Assembly: GCA_001627865.1 (NCBI GenBank)
Contig: LUQO01000004.1
Coordinates: 74,384-138,383, forward strand
From: SAR324 cluster bacterium REDSEA-S27_B3
GTDB taxonomy: Bacteria > SAR324 > NAC60-12
Direction of reading: 5' to 3'
DNA length: 64,000 nucleotides
In this document: positions 1-8,694 of the stretch, one piece after another
Position numbering within the stretch: the stretch's first letter is position 1
How the letters are laid out: every line of letters starts with the position of its first letter
Made by a program: the position numbers and the translations under genes
Notes under the pieces: generated by a model
What the model was told of the DNA's origin: nothing
The model's input: the letters and a program-made list of their open reading frames with translations, nothing else
Databases searched by the model: none

Positions 1-1013
1 CGAACACGGTGCAGGTCATCAAATGGATCTTTGGTCAGGACTTCCAGGTGTTCCGGCGCAAGCTCATTCACCACTTCAAATATTTCTTCCATATCATGAG
101 CCACAATTATTGCTGAACGCCCCCTAAAAGAAGCTTCAATTATTTCTCTCCTGGGCAATGTCGGTATTAATTTTTTTAGGCGAACGGCCACTTTTTTTGC
201 CTGATGTTCTGAAGTAGTCACCAGCAATGCACCAGCGTCAGGATCATGTTCTGCCTGTGAAAGCATGTCTCTCACCAGATACTCAACAGGAATATCATCA
301 CGGTCACAAACAATCATAATTTCACTTGGTCCCGCGAAAGAGTCTATTCCAACAGTGCCATATACCTGCCTTTTAGCCTCTGCAACATAAGCATTCCCTG
401 GACCGGTAATTTTGACGACTTTTTCAATTGATTCTGTCCCATATGCCAGTGCTCCTATAGACTGCACTCCACCTACCGCATAAAGCTCCTTAATACCTGT
501 CAAAGCTGCTGTAGCCATCACTAACGGGTGAGGTAATCCGGAAGGTCCCGGAGGTGAAACCAGCACAATTCTAGGCACTTCCGCAATCTGGGCGGGGATG
601 GCATTCATCAGCAATGTTGAGGGATAAACCGCACGACCGCCGGGGATATAAATGCCTGCACTGTCAACAGGTGTAACTTTCCAGCCTAATATTGTTCCAT
701 CCTGACTGAAATCCAGCTGACTGTCTGTTTTCTGGCGCTCATGAAAAATCATTATATTATCTGACGCTTCCTGTAAAACGTAGTACAGCTCTTCTTCCAG
801 GTTATCAAGAGCTTCCTCCATGGCAGACTCAGGGACAAGCCATGATTCGGGGATTACCTTGTCAAATTTTTCAGTATATTTTTGTAAAGCTGCGTCACCG
901 TTTTTACGTACATCAGCCAATATTTCCTGAACAGTACCTGAAACGTCAGTTTTAGCTTCACTTTCAATTGATTTTGAAAATGAATCAAAACCTTTATGAA
1001 TTTTGACCTGCAT
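1..1013 (-). CDS. hisD: Histidinol dehydrogenase, partial (runs off left edge)
   Basis: The gene starts at the ATG at 1013 and continues past the left edge, so about 337 N-terminal residues are present. The enzyme is NAD- and zinc-dependent and oxidises L-histidinol to L-histidine in two steps, the end of histidine synthesis, in the cytoplasm. My translation shows family landmarks: VDSAGIYIPGG near residue 120, GPGNAYVAEAKR near 205, FAGPSEIMIV near 230, and LSQAEHDPDAG near 253, which carries the Gln and His expected at the metal/active site. APEHLEV follows near the edge. It lies 88 nt downstream of smc on the same strand; no other his gene is visible. No frameshift is seen. Confidence 0.95.
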   Translation of the reverse strand, partial: MQVKIHKGFDSFSKSIESEAKTDVSGTVQEILADVRKNGDAALQKYTEKFDKVIPESWLVPESAMEEALDNLEEELYYVLQEASDNIMIFHERQKTDSQLDFSQDGTILGWKVTPVDSAGIYIPGGRAVYPSTLLMNAIPAQIAEVPRIVLVSPPGPSGLPHPLVMATAALTGIKELYAVGGVQSIGALAYGTESIEKVVKITGPGNAYVAEAKRQVYGTVGIDSFAGPSEIMIVCDRDDIPVEYLVRDMLSQAEHDPDAGALLVTTSEHQAKKVAVRLKKLIPTLPRREIIEASFRGRSAIIVAHDMEEIFEVVNELAPEHLEVLTKDPFDDLHRV

Positions 1014-1101
1014 TATTACTCTGAAAAATAAATTGATTTTCTCCAGTTGCGAGCTATTTCAGGATTTGATAACAGAAAAGAGTGTGGGGTTGATATATAA
1101 A

Positions 1102-4100
1102 TCAGGCAATCATGCGTTCTGCTTCCTGAAATTCCACTGAAACAGTTTTGGAAATTCCAGGATCTTCCATGGTAACACCATACAAAATGTCTCCAATTTC
1201 CATAGTTTTTTTGTTGTGAGTGATGAGAATGAACTGAGCATTGTCAGTCAAACTTGTAATGAGTCGGTTGAAACGAACTATATTTACATCATCAAGCGGA
1301 GCATCAACTTCGTCCAGCAAACAAAACGGACTTGGTTTGACCAGAAAAATTGCAAACAGCAGGGAGATTGCGGTCAATGCCTTTTCGCCTCCTGAAAGCA
1401 GATTGATATTTTGCAGTTTTTTCCCCGGAGGCTGCGCCACGATATCAACTCCCGCATTCAAAATGTCTTCTGATTCAGTCAGCAGAAGTTTTGCATCTCC
1501 GCCCTCAAATAAGGAGCCAAAAACATTTTGAAAATTGTCATTTACCTGATCAAACATTTCTTTGAATCGGCGTCGGGATTCTATGTTGATATCCTTAATG
1601 GTTGCTTTCAAATCATCCATTGCTTTCTGCAGATCTTCGGACTGTGTTTGCAGAAAATTCATCCTTTCCTGCAATGCTTCATATTCTTCCGGGGCAGCAA
1701 GGTTCACTGCACCCATGGCGTTCAAACGCGCTTTAAGTGAACGCACTTCCTGACCCATTTTATTATGATTAGCAGTTTCAACATCAATTTCCGCTAGTAT
1801 AGCTTCAGGAGTTTGTTCGGTAATCTCCTGCAGTTGCTCCTCAAATTTTTCTCGTTGTATTCGGAATTCAGTAAGTCTAAGTGATTCCTGATGTGCTTCA
1901 CTTACAGTGTTATCCAGCAGACTTTGCCGTTGCTGAAGTTTTTGAGAAAGTAATGTTTGTTCTTCGATTTTTTGTTCCTGAAGAAGAATTTCTTCATCCA
2001 ATTTCAGCTTAATGTTTGATCGATCTTCCAGCATGCCCTCAAAAGATTGATCAATTTCCGTAATCCGTTTCTGACTGTTATCTATTCTAAGATTGCCTTC
2101 AGCAAGAGCAGTTTGGAGCTGTTCAAGGCGCAGAGAAGTTTCTTCACATTCCCTCTGCAGACGTGACTCTGTTTCCAGCATATTTTTTTGCTGCTCTGTT
2201 GCTTCAGTTAAAGAAACTCGATGGGCAAGTAATTTCTCAGCTGTTGCATCCGACTGACTTTGCAGTTCCTGCATCCGCTCCTGTAAATGACTGGTTTTTG
2301 TTTCCAATTCTGATCGCTCGTTTCCAAGAGTCGAAATTGTCTCCACCGCAGTTTTTTCCTTTATCCGGGATGTTTTAATTTCCTCATGGATACTTTCTGA
2401 ATCCTGTGAAAGTTGTGAAACAGATTGCTGCATGCGGCGTTCTTCAAGCTGGTGATGTTCAAGTTCCTTGTTTCCGCTCAGCAAAGCAAACTCCAGTTTG
2501 CGAGATTCTTCTTCGCTTGATTCATGGTCTGCTTTGAGGGTCTCATATTCCTGCTGAAGGATTTCCAATTCTTTTTCCAGCTTATTAATTTTGCTGTTCA
2601 GTTCACCAGTGTATTTTTCAACATCACTTATTTCCTGCTGGCGTTGTAGAAAACCCAATGATCCGGACTGCACCGTTCCCATGCTGACTGATGAATTTGA
2701 CAGTCTAATTCCTGAAGAGGATATCAACTCAAATGGAGCTTCCGGCCAGTAGTTTTCGGATGCGTTCCAAAAGCTTTCTTCGTCTTTGAGTAATAAAAAG
2801 CGTGAGAAAAACTTTGTCCCCCACTCCTGCAGAGGTTCTTGGAAATTCATAATCTCAGGAAGGCTTATTCCTGAATTATCCATGGCTTGTGTAAAAGTTG
2901 CTGGACGGTCCAGGGCCACGAACTGCAGTTGCCCAAGTTCATTTTCAACGCAAAACGTATTTATCTGCGCAAGCATTTCCGCCTTTTCAATAACAACACA
3001 ATCCAGTACTTCAGCCAATACAGGAGACACTTTATCCAATTCTCCCGGAGGGACTGAAATGTAATCCGCCAGAAGTCCGGATACGCCAAACTGCTTCTTT
3101 TTTGCAGGATCATCATGCATCAACTGCATGAATAACTTCACACTGTCTTTGAATCCTTCATAATGGGACTGTATTTGCTGCAGTGACTCGATGCGGGATT
3201 GAGCGGTGTTTTTTTGATAACGCAGATCTTCAAGGAGTTTTTCTTCTTCAATTATTCTGGAATGCAGTTCTTCAATATGACTTTCAAGTTCAGTAAGCTT
3301 ATCTGATAATTTATTTTTCTGCAGGTTTATGCTTTCCATACGCTCTTCACAGTCAGTGACCTGAAGAGTTGCTTCCTGAAGTAAATTTCTGTGAGATTGT
3401 TCCTGGTCCTGAAGACGCTGTTGACGTTCAGCAAGATTTTCCAGCCGTTCATCAAGGAAATTCTTTTGATTTGTTTGATTAGTCAATTCTGTGTGTACAT
3501 TCAGCAGTCTTTTTTGCAGTGCAGAAGATTCTTCAGTTGCGTTTTGTAACGCGTTGTTTTCTTCAGTACGTTTTTCTTCAATACTGACAAGTTGCTCCTC
3601 CATGCCGGTCAAACTATCAGAAAGTTCTTTCAGTTTTGTCTGTATGTCAATGTTTTCTTTTTTTCGCACATCCAGCCGCAGTTTTTGTTCCGTGAGTTCA
3701 GACTCATGATTCTTCAGCTGTTCGTTTACATTTTGAAGGTTTTGTTTTTCCAGTTCACGTTGATTTTCTGCTTCCTGTATATTTTGTTCTTTTTGAAAAA
3801 GATGTTCGCGTCGCTCTCCTAACTTTTTTTCGCGTTGTGTCTGTTCAAGCTTCAGATTCTCCATTTCTGTTTCAACAACAGACTTTTCATTTTGCAGATC
3901 TTGCTGCTGCTGTTGATGGCCGCTTACCAAATCCTGGGTTTTCTGTTCATTAAGTCCTTCCTGACGCCAGCTTAAACTAAGATGCTGACGCTCAAGCATT
4001 CCACATTGATCTCTGAGCTGCAGATACTTTTCCGCCCTTTCGACATGCTCACGAAGTCCTTCCTCCTGCTCTGCAAGCGCTCCCAGTACATCATTTACGC

Positions 4101-4680
4101 GCAGTAAATTTTGTGTTGTTTCATCAAGCCTCTTTTCCGCTGTTTCGCGTTTAAAACGAAACTTCACAATACCGGCAGCATCGTCAATCAATGTACGGCG
4201 TTCGATAGGTTTAGCACTGACAATTTCTCCTACTCGTCCTTGCTCTATGATTGAGTACCCTGTGCCGCCAATGCCGGTGTCCATAAATAATTCACGTACA
4301 TCTTTCAACCGTACCGGAGTCTTGTTGATCATATATACGCTTTCGCCGGAACGGTATAGCCTGCGTGACACCTCGATTTCTGTGTATTCCGTAAATCTAT
4401 CCAGAGTATCCCCTTTTGGGTTGGAAAAGGTCAGTGTTACTTCAGCCATGCTTGAGGGTTTCTGAAAGGAACTTCCTGCAAAAATCACTTCCTCCATGGA
4501 GCTTCCTCTTAAGTGTTTTACACGTTGTTCGCCAAGCACCCAGCGAATTGCATCGACTACATTGCTTTTTCCACAACCATTTGGTCCCACAACAATCGTG
4601 ATACCGTTTTGCTTAAACTGCAAATTTACGGGATGGCAAAATGATTTGAACCCTGAAACTCTTATTTTATTGATTCTCAC
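1102..4680 (-). CDS. smc: Chromosome segregation ATPase SMC
   Basis: SMC is the ATPase core of the bacterial condensin complex with ScpA/ScpB; it entraps and organises newly replicated DNA. The 1192-residue length is normal. The Walker A motif GPNGCGKS is at residues 32-39. A first long coiled coil runs from about 170 to 510, the hinge domain from about 520 to 680 (QFGVSGLLADYI at its start), and a second coiled coil from about 690 to 1000. The ABC signature LLSGGEKAL begins near 1094, with Walker B and D-loop CLLDEVDAPLDD near 1120. The MRINKIRVSGFKSF start is typical. The coiled coils are rich in Gln and Glu, as expected. It follows a metallopeptidase gene by 101 nt and precedes hisD. Confidence 0.97.
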   Translation of the reverse strand: MRINKIRVSGFKSFCHPVNLQFKQNGITIVVGPNGCGKSNVVDAIRWVLGEQRVKHLRGSSMEEVIFAGSSFQKPSSMAEVTLTFSNPKGDTLDRFTEYTEIEVSRRLYRSGESVYMINKTPVRLKDVRELFMDTGIGGTGYSIIEQGRVGEIVSAKPIERRTLIDDAAGIVKFRFKRETAEKRLDETTQNLLRVNDVLGALAEQEEGLREHVERAEKYLQLRDQCGMLERQHLSLSWRQEGLNEQKTQDLVSGHQQQQQDLQNEKSVVETEMENLKLEQTQREKKLGERREHLFQKEQNIQEAENQRELEKQNLQNVNEQLKNHESELTEQKLRLDVRKKENIDIQTKLKELSDSLTGMEEQLVSIEEKRTEENNALQNATEESSALQKRLLNVHTELTNQTNQKNFLDERLENLAERQQRLQDQEQSHRNLLQEATLQVTDCEERMESINLQKNKLSDKLTELESHIEELHSRIIEEEKLLEDLRYQKNTAQSRIESLQQIQSHYEGFKDSVKLFMQLMHDDPAKKKQFGVSGLLADYISVPPGELDKVSPVLAEVLDCVVIEKAEMLAQINTFCVENELGQLQFVALDRPATFTQAMDNSGISLPEIMNFQEPLQEWGTKFFSRFLLLKDEESFWNASENYWPEAPFELISSSGIRLSNSSVSMGTVQSGSLGFLQRQQEISDVEKYTGELNSKINKLEKELEILQQEYETLKADHESSEEESRKLEFALLSGNKELEHHQLEERRMQQSVSQLSQDSESIHEEIKTSRIKEKTAVETISTLGNERSELETKTSHLQERMQELQSQSDATAEKLLAHRVSLTEATEQQKNMLETESRLQRECEETSLRLEQLQTALAEGNLRIDNSQKRITEIDQSFEGMLEDRSNIKLKLDEEILLQEQKIEEQTLLSQKLQQRQSLLDNTVSEAHQESLRLTEFRIQREKFEEQLQEITEQTPEAILAEIDVETANHNKMGQEVRSLKARLNAMGAVNLAAPEEYEALQERMNFLQTQSEDLQKAMDDLKATIKDINIESRRRFKEMFDQVNDNFQNVFGSLFEGGDAKLLLTESEDILNAGVDIVAQPPGKKLQNINLLSGGEKALTAISLLFAIFLVKPSPFCLLDEVDAPLDDVNIVRFNRLITSLTDNAQFILITHNKKTMEIGDILYGVTMEDPGISKTVSVEFQEAERMIA

Positions 4681-4781
4681 AGCTTTTTTTAAATATTGAT
4701 TCCAATGTATTTACAAGCAGATTCCTGAGAATATTTTACAATTTTCAGTTATTTCTTACAGAGGCTTTGCCACTGCAATAA

Positions 4782-5513
4782 TTATGCTTTTATGGGCAAA
4801 CTACGCAACTCTTTGCGATAAAGTTTCCAGTTAGGATAAAACCTGTCCATCAGAGCTTTGAATTTGTTATTGTGGCTCGCTTCAAGCAGATGCACCATTT
4901 CATGTACCACAATGTATTCCAGACATGCATGAGATCTTTTTACCAGTTCAAGATTGAAACGAATTTTGCGGGTTTTTGGGGTACAGCTTCCCCATCGGGT
5001 TTTCATACTGCGAATTGAAAAACGCTCTACAGAAACATTCAGAATTGTTTCCCATTTTTTGACAAGTGGTGAAATTATTTTGGTGAGCTGACTGTGATAC
5101 CATTCATGCAAAACTGAGCGTCTTTTGTCTTCATCGGCTCCTTCAGGTACATGAAGTAATATTTCATTATCAGTTAGTTGTACGAATGGGTGCTCGTTTT
5201 TCGCCTGTACTTTTAGTTGATAACCGCAGCCCATGTAGTAGTGAATTTCCTGATTTATATACTTGTATGATTCAAGCACATTTTTACTTATCCGCAGCCG
5301 CTGTTTTCTGATCCAATTAAGTCTGGAAAATGCAAAGTCATGAATAATTTCATTTTTTGTATGAAACGGTGCTGAAATGCGCACAGTACCGTCAGGAGGC
5401 AAAACACGCAGATGAAGATTATTGATTTTCTTTTGAATCACTTCTGCTTCAATTTCTTCAAGCTTAAGTTTTGTTTTCATCCCTTGTTTTATCATTACAC
5501 TAAAAAAATGCAT
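4782..5513 (-). CDS. YgjP/DUF45-type M48-like metallopeptidase
   Basis: Predicted zinc metallopeptidase of the YgjP (DUF45) family, 243 residues; the physiological substrate of this family is not established. Near residue 200 the sequence has the zinc motif HEMVH, followed by EASHNNKF, which gives the third ligand, in the arrangement usual for the family. Upstream of it lies the conserved RWGSCTPKTRKIRFN segment. The N-terminal half (LHLRVLPPDGTVRISAP) is the usual beta-rich DUF45 start. Three in-frame ATGs (5513, 5495, 5480) lie close together, so the start is uncertain by up to 11 residues. No signal peptide is visible, so it is probably cytoplasmic. A 17-nt perfect inverted repeat lies 85 nt upstream of the first ATG. 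Confidence 0.85.
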   Translation of the reverse strand: MHFFSVMIKQGMKTKLKLEEIEAEVIQKKINNLHLRVLPPDGTVRISAPFHTKNEIIHDFAFSRLNWIRKQRLRISKNVLESYKYINQEIHYYMGCGYQLKVQAKNEHPFVQLTDNEILLHVPEGADEDKRRSVLHEWYHSQLTKIISPLVKKWETILNVSVERFSIRSMKTRWGSCTPKTRKIRFNLELVKRSHACLEYIVVHEMVHLLEASHNNKFKALMDRFYPNWKLYRKELRSLPIKA

Positions 5514-5972
5514 ATTATCATTTGATTACAAAGATAATAATGATGATAAAAATTTTCTGACCGTTTTATCAGACATCATTGTTATTTGGTCAAATATTTA
5601 AACATGATGTTTAAGTCATCCTGGTATTAACGGTTTGTGCGTTTTGACAGATAAAAGAATGACCTTTACAGGTCCGAATTTTTTGGAAAGGATTTGAAGC
5701 GGCGACTTTGAATTCCAGGTATTGGCTTGTCTCCCCAGGAGTTAACAAAAACAATGATTTATCCTTTGTCAACATCATGGTAAGGATGGATAGGATAACC
5801 GAAATAAGGCAAAGTCAATGAGGAAGATATATGTTGATTATGGGGGAATCCGGGCAAATTTATTACTGTTTCAGTTATTTCTTTCAACCTTTGAAAAATG
5901 ATTACGCAGCACGAACGGATTTCATGCGGATATTTTCAATTCTCACTACTTATAACTCTATTTTTGCAAAAT
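5514..5972. other. Intergenic stretch without a gene (459 nt)
   Basis: AT-rich DNA between the metallopeptidase gene and the ssb stop codon. Neither strand shows a convincing short reading frame, tRNA-like structure or strong GC-rich terminator. The only clear structure is the perfect inverted repeat at 5598-5614. It must hold the ssb 3' end signal and the promoter of the metallopeptidase gene, neither of which I can place confidently. Confidence 0.5.
5598..5614. promoter_or_regulatory. Perfect 17-nt inverted repeat, possible operator
   Basis: TTAAACAT-G-ATGTTTAA is a perfect palindrome around one central base. It lies 85 nt upstream of the first ATG of the metallopeptidase gene, in the zone where its promoter should be. 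It is too AT-rich and lacks a T-run for an intrinsic terminator, so a dimeric repressor site is the simpler reading. The function is inferred from position only. Confidence 0.3.
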
Positions 5973-6452
5973 CTAAAAGGGGATATCATCCTTAATGTAA
6001 TCATCCTCCTGTTTGGACTCCGGGGTATTAGAATCAGGCTTAGAGGAATAATCCGGATGCGCGGCAGAGTTGTCCGTATAACCGGAAGAGACACCTGACT
6101 GTGCGGAACCAGAATCAGACATCTTTGAATCAAGGAACTGCATTGTTGTTACTACAACTTCTGTTTTGTAATGCTTCTGTCCCTGTTGATCTTCCCAGTC
6201 TCTTGTTTGCAACCGACCCTCAACGTAGACCTGAGATCCTTTTTTCAAATAAGACTGAGCCAAATCAGCCAGTCTTCCCCATAGTACAAGGCTGTGCCAT
6301 TCTGTACGTTCCTGTTTTTCACCTTGTTTATCTGTCCAGTAATCGTTTGTAGCAATGGTGGCATTGGCCACAGCGCTGCCGGATTGTGTGTAACGTATTT
6401 CCGGGTCTTGTCCCAGCCTGCCAATCAACATAACTTTGTTAAGATTTGCCAT
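5973..6452 (-). CDS. ssb: Single-stranded DNA-binding protein
   Basis: SSB coats single-stranded DNA during replication, repair and recombination and recruits partners through its C-terminal tip. The start chosen is the ATG at 6452 ([20 protein letters not shown]), five codons inside a longer frame, because AGGAG sits just upstream and this is the family's standard start; the product has 159 residues. The OB-fold covers roughly residues 1-110 ([32 protein letters not shown]). A Ser/Gly/Asp-rich linker follows, and the acidic tip ends DDIPF, the partner-binding peptide. It lies 40 nt downstream of ruvA on the same strand and may be co-transcribed with the recombination genes. Confidence 0.96.
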   Translation of the reverse strand: MANLNKVMLIGRLGQDPEIRYTQSGSAVANATIATNDYWTDKQGEKQERTEWHSLVLWGRLADLAQSYLKKGSQVYVEGRLQTRDWEDQQGQKHYKTEVVVTTMQFLDSKMSDSGSAQSGVSSGYTDNSAAHPDYSSKPDSNTPESKQEDDYIKDDIPF

Positions 6453-6492
6453 GTTTTCTCCTCTCAATTGTTTTGTAGTATGATCTTATGTT

Positions 6493-7110
6493 CTAACGTA
6501 AAGGAGTTAATAAAGAAAGTGCTTTTTTCAGTCTGTCCTCAAACCCCATTTCTATGCTTCCGGATTCCCGTAAAACAGGCAGGATTTCTTTGTCAGAGTA
6601 ACCAAGGTTTTTTAATGCGGAAAAAACCCCATCGATTTCCTCAGCAGATGAAACTGATCCGGTTTCTTCATTCTGCACAATTCCAGCTTCAAATCCGGAA
6701 ATTGGATGCTTTTTAAGCTGGTCGTTCATATCAAGACATAACTTTGCCGCAGTTTTTTTCCCAATTCCTGGTACCTGACTAAAAACTCCGGTGTTGTTTT
6801 GTTGAACTGCATCAATCAATTGACGCGGAGAAAGTGCTGAAAGGACAGCTAAGCCTGTCTTCGGCCCAACACCTGAGGTTTTGATCAGCATTTCAAACAG
6901 TTTTTTTTCCTCTAAATTCTGGAAACCATACAATGAAATGTCATCTTCTCTGTAATTGGAGTAAATATGCAGTGAAAGGAATTCTTCCTGCGAATATTTA
7001 GCTGAAAGTTGTAACGGTACATGTACTGCGTAACCAACGTCTGCAGAAGTTTTGAGAACAATAAAATTCTCTTCTGAACGGAGTATGTATCCTTCAAGGT
7101 AGGCAATCAT
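6493..7110 (-). CDS. ruvA: Holliday junction branch migration protein RuvA
   Basis: RuvA binds four-way Holliday junctions and loads the RuvB motor for branch migration. The protein has 205 residues, the usual size. It begins MIAYLEGYILRSEENFIVL (domain I). Domain II contains the paired helix-hairpin-helix motifs (KTSGVGPKTGLAVLSAL near residue 75; VPGIGKKTAAKLC near 110). Domain III at the C-terminus (DGVFSALKNLGYSDKEILPVL) contacts RuvB. It follows ruvC by 45 nt. ruvB is not next to it and must lie elsewhere. Confidence 0.96.
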   Translation of the reverse strand: MIAYLEGYILRSEENFIVLKTSADVGYAVHVPLQLSAKYSQEEFLSLHIYSNYREDDISLYGFQNLEEKKLFEMLIKTSGVGPKTGLAVLSALSPRQLIDAVQQNNTGVFSQVPGIGKKTAAKLCLDMNDQLKKHPISGFEAGIVQNEETGSVSSAEEIDGVFSALKNLGYSDKEILPVLRESGSIEMGFEDRLKKALSLLTPLR

Positions 7111-7155
7111 GAAGCAGCATTAACAGTATGTGTTTTTTCCCATTAAATCATCAAA

Positions 7156-7653
7156 TCAAAAAGAATTAATATGGGATCTCCATAAGTGGGCATGTGTGAG
7201 AGCAACAGCAAGTGCGTCTGCCTGATCTTCCTGAAGTCTGTCCTGTATTTTCAACAGAATCCTAACCATGTGCTGAACCTGACTTTTATCTGCGCGCCCC
7301 ATGCCGACAATAGTTTGCTTAACTTTGAGTGCCTGATATTCGTAAACCGGCAATTGACGTTCTGAAAATTTCAGCAGAATAACACCACGGGCATGTCCTA
7401 AAGAAAGTGCTGACTGAGCATTTTTTGCGTAAAAGATTTTTTCTATTGCTCCGCAATTCGGATTAAGTTTTTCAATTAATTTTTCCAATTCACTGGAAAG
7501 CATGAATAAACGGTCTGGAAGGGCATCTTTTTCATTCAGTTTTATGAAGCCACTGGCTAAATGACGGGACTGGTTTCCATCATGTTCAATAAAACCGTAA
7601 CCGGTTTTCCTGCTTCCAGGATCAATACCTAAAATGCGCAGATAATCAACCAA
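7156..7653 (-). CDS. ruvC: Holliday junction resolvase RuvC
   Basis: RuvC cuts Holliday junctions symmetrically, in concert with RuvAB. The catalytic acidic residues are visible: Asp in LRILGIDPGS at the N-terminus, Glu in CGAIEKIFYAKN, and the C-terminal pair in DQADALAVALTHAH. No ATG lies before the conserved start. I chose the TTG at 7653, which overlaps the end of yebC; a CTG at 7641 would give the family's exact start (xRILGIDPG), while TTG at 7683 or GTG at 7674 would add 7-10 residues. No clear ribosome binding site precedes any of these, so translation is probably coupled to yebC. Confidence 0.93.
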   Translation of the reverse strand: MVDYLRILGIDPGSRKTGYGFIEHDGNQSRHLASGFIKLNEKDALPDRLFMLSSELEKLIEKLNPNCGAIEKIFYAKNAQSALSLGHARGVILLKFSERQLPVYEYQALKVKQTIVGMGRADKSQVQHMVRILLKIQDRLQEDQADALAVALTHAHLWRSHINSF

Positions 7654-8398
7654 GTTCTGCCAATACGCTTTCACTAATGTCAAAATTGGAATGCACGCTC
7701 TTTACATCATCATCATCTTCCAATAAATCAATCAGTTTTATTACCTGTTCAGCTTTTTTGCTATCGTCAATTTCAATACGGGTTTGTGGATCCCATATTA
7801 ATTCCGCGTTTAACATTTCAACATCCATTTCTTCCAGGTAGGTTCGTACGGTATCAAAATCAGAAGGAGAAGTAATGACCTGAAATGTATCAGGATTTTC
7901 AGTGTTAATATCTTCCGCTCCGGCCTCCAGGATTAATTCAGTTAATCTGTCTTCATCGATTACAGACTTATCAACCATAATTGAGCCGAGCCGGTCAAAC
8001 ATGTATTGAACAGAATTAGCTGAGCCAAGATTGCCATTACATTTTTTAAAAGAACTTCTTACAAACGCGATAGTTCGGTTTCGATTATCAGTCATTACTT
8101 CTACAATAATCGCGACATTATTCGGACCATATCCTTCATATATGATTTCCTCATAAATCGCTCCATCCAACTCGCCAGCACCCTTTTTGATTGCTCTATC
8201 AATATTGTCTTTGGGCATACTCTGGCTTTTAGCATTTGCAATAGCAGTACGTAAGCGGGGATTTGCCTCCAGATCGCTTCCTCCAAGTCTTGCCGCAATT
8301 GTGAGTTCTTTAATCAGTTTCGTGAAAACTTTTCCACGTTTTGCGTCCTGTGCAGCCTTTCTATGCTTGATTGTACTCCATTTACTATGTCCGGACAT
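7646..8398 (-). CDS. yebC: YebC/PmpR-family protein
   Basis: YebC/PmpR proteins were long annotated as DNA-binding regulators; more recent work links some members to relieving ribosome stalls at proline stretches. The 250-residue protein starts MSGHSKWSTIKHRKAAQDAKRG, the family signature, and continues with PKDNIDRAIKKGAGELDGA and YEGYGPNNVAIIVE. The length is normal. It is the first gene of a yebC-ruvC-ruvA unit, a common bacterial arrangement, and its 3' end overlaps the likely ruvC start. A good sigma70-type promoter lies about 100 nt upstream. Confidence 0.95.
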   Translation of the reverse strand: MSGHSKWSTIKHRKAAQDAKRGKVFTKLIKELTIAARLGGSDLEANPRLRTAIANAKSQSMPKDNIDRAIKKGAGELDGAIYEEIIYEGYGPNNVAIIVEVMTDNRNRTIAFVRSSFKKCNGNLGSANSVQYMFDRLGSIMVDKSVIDEDRLTELILEAGAEDINTENPDTFQVITSPSDFDTVRTYLEEMDVEMLNAELIWDPQTRIEIDDSKKAEQVIKLIDLLEDDDDVKSVHSNFDISESVLAELG

Positions 8399-8494
8399 GA
8401 TGATAATCTTTCAAAAAAATATGATTTCGTGCTTTGATTTTTGGAATTTATTAAGATTTATGACTACAGACTTACAGAAAACTCTGATACTGAA

Positions 8495-8523
8495 ATAATA
8501 CATACACACTGTAGATATTTCAA
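8495..8523 (-). promoter_or_regulatory. Predicted sigma70 promoter for yebC-ruvC-ruvA
   Basis: On the minus strand TTGAAA (8523-8518), a 17-nt spacer and TATTAT (8500-8495) match the -35/-10 consensus at ideal spacing, leaving a leader of about 90 nt before the yebC ATG. The 296-nt gap it sits in (8399-8694) also must contain the end signal of the ribosomal cluster, but I see no GC-rich hairpin with a T-run there. Confidence 0.5.
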
Positions 8524-8694
8524 CAATTTGATGGGCTCTTCTGGAAGGACAAACTCTAATAACACACTGATTTTTGGAAGACGTGCTCTAACCAAAAGTC
8601 ACTGCGGTATTGCTGTAATTTTTTATATGGAAAAATGACAGGCGTGATTTTGTTTCGGATTCAGGAGACAGATCAGGAAAGGATATTATTACAA

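Noticed and set aside
5644-5672. Plus-strand TTGACA-17-TACAGG in the ssb/metallopeptidase gap
   Set aside because: The -10 match is poor and no plus-strand gene follows; the next genes are on the minus strand. Only an antisense RNA would make sense, with no support.
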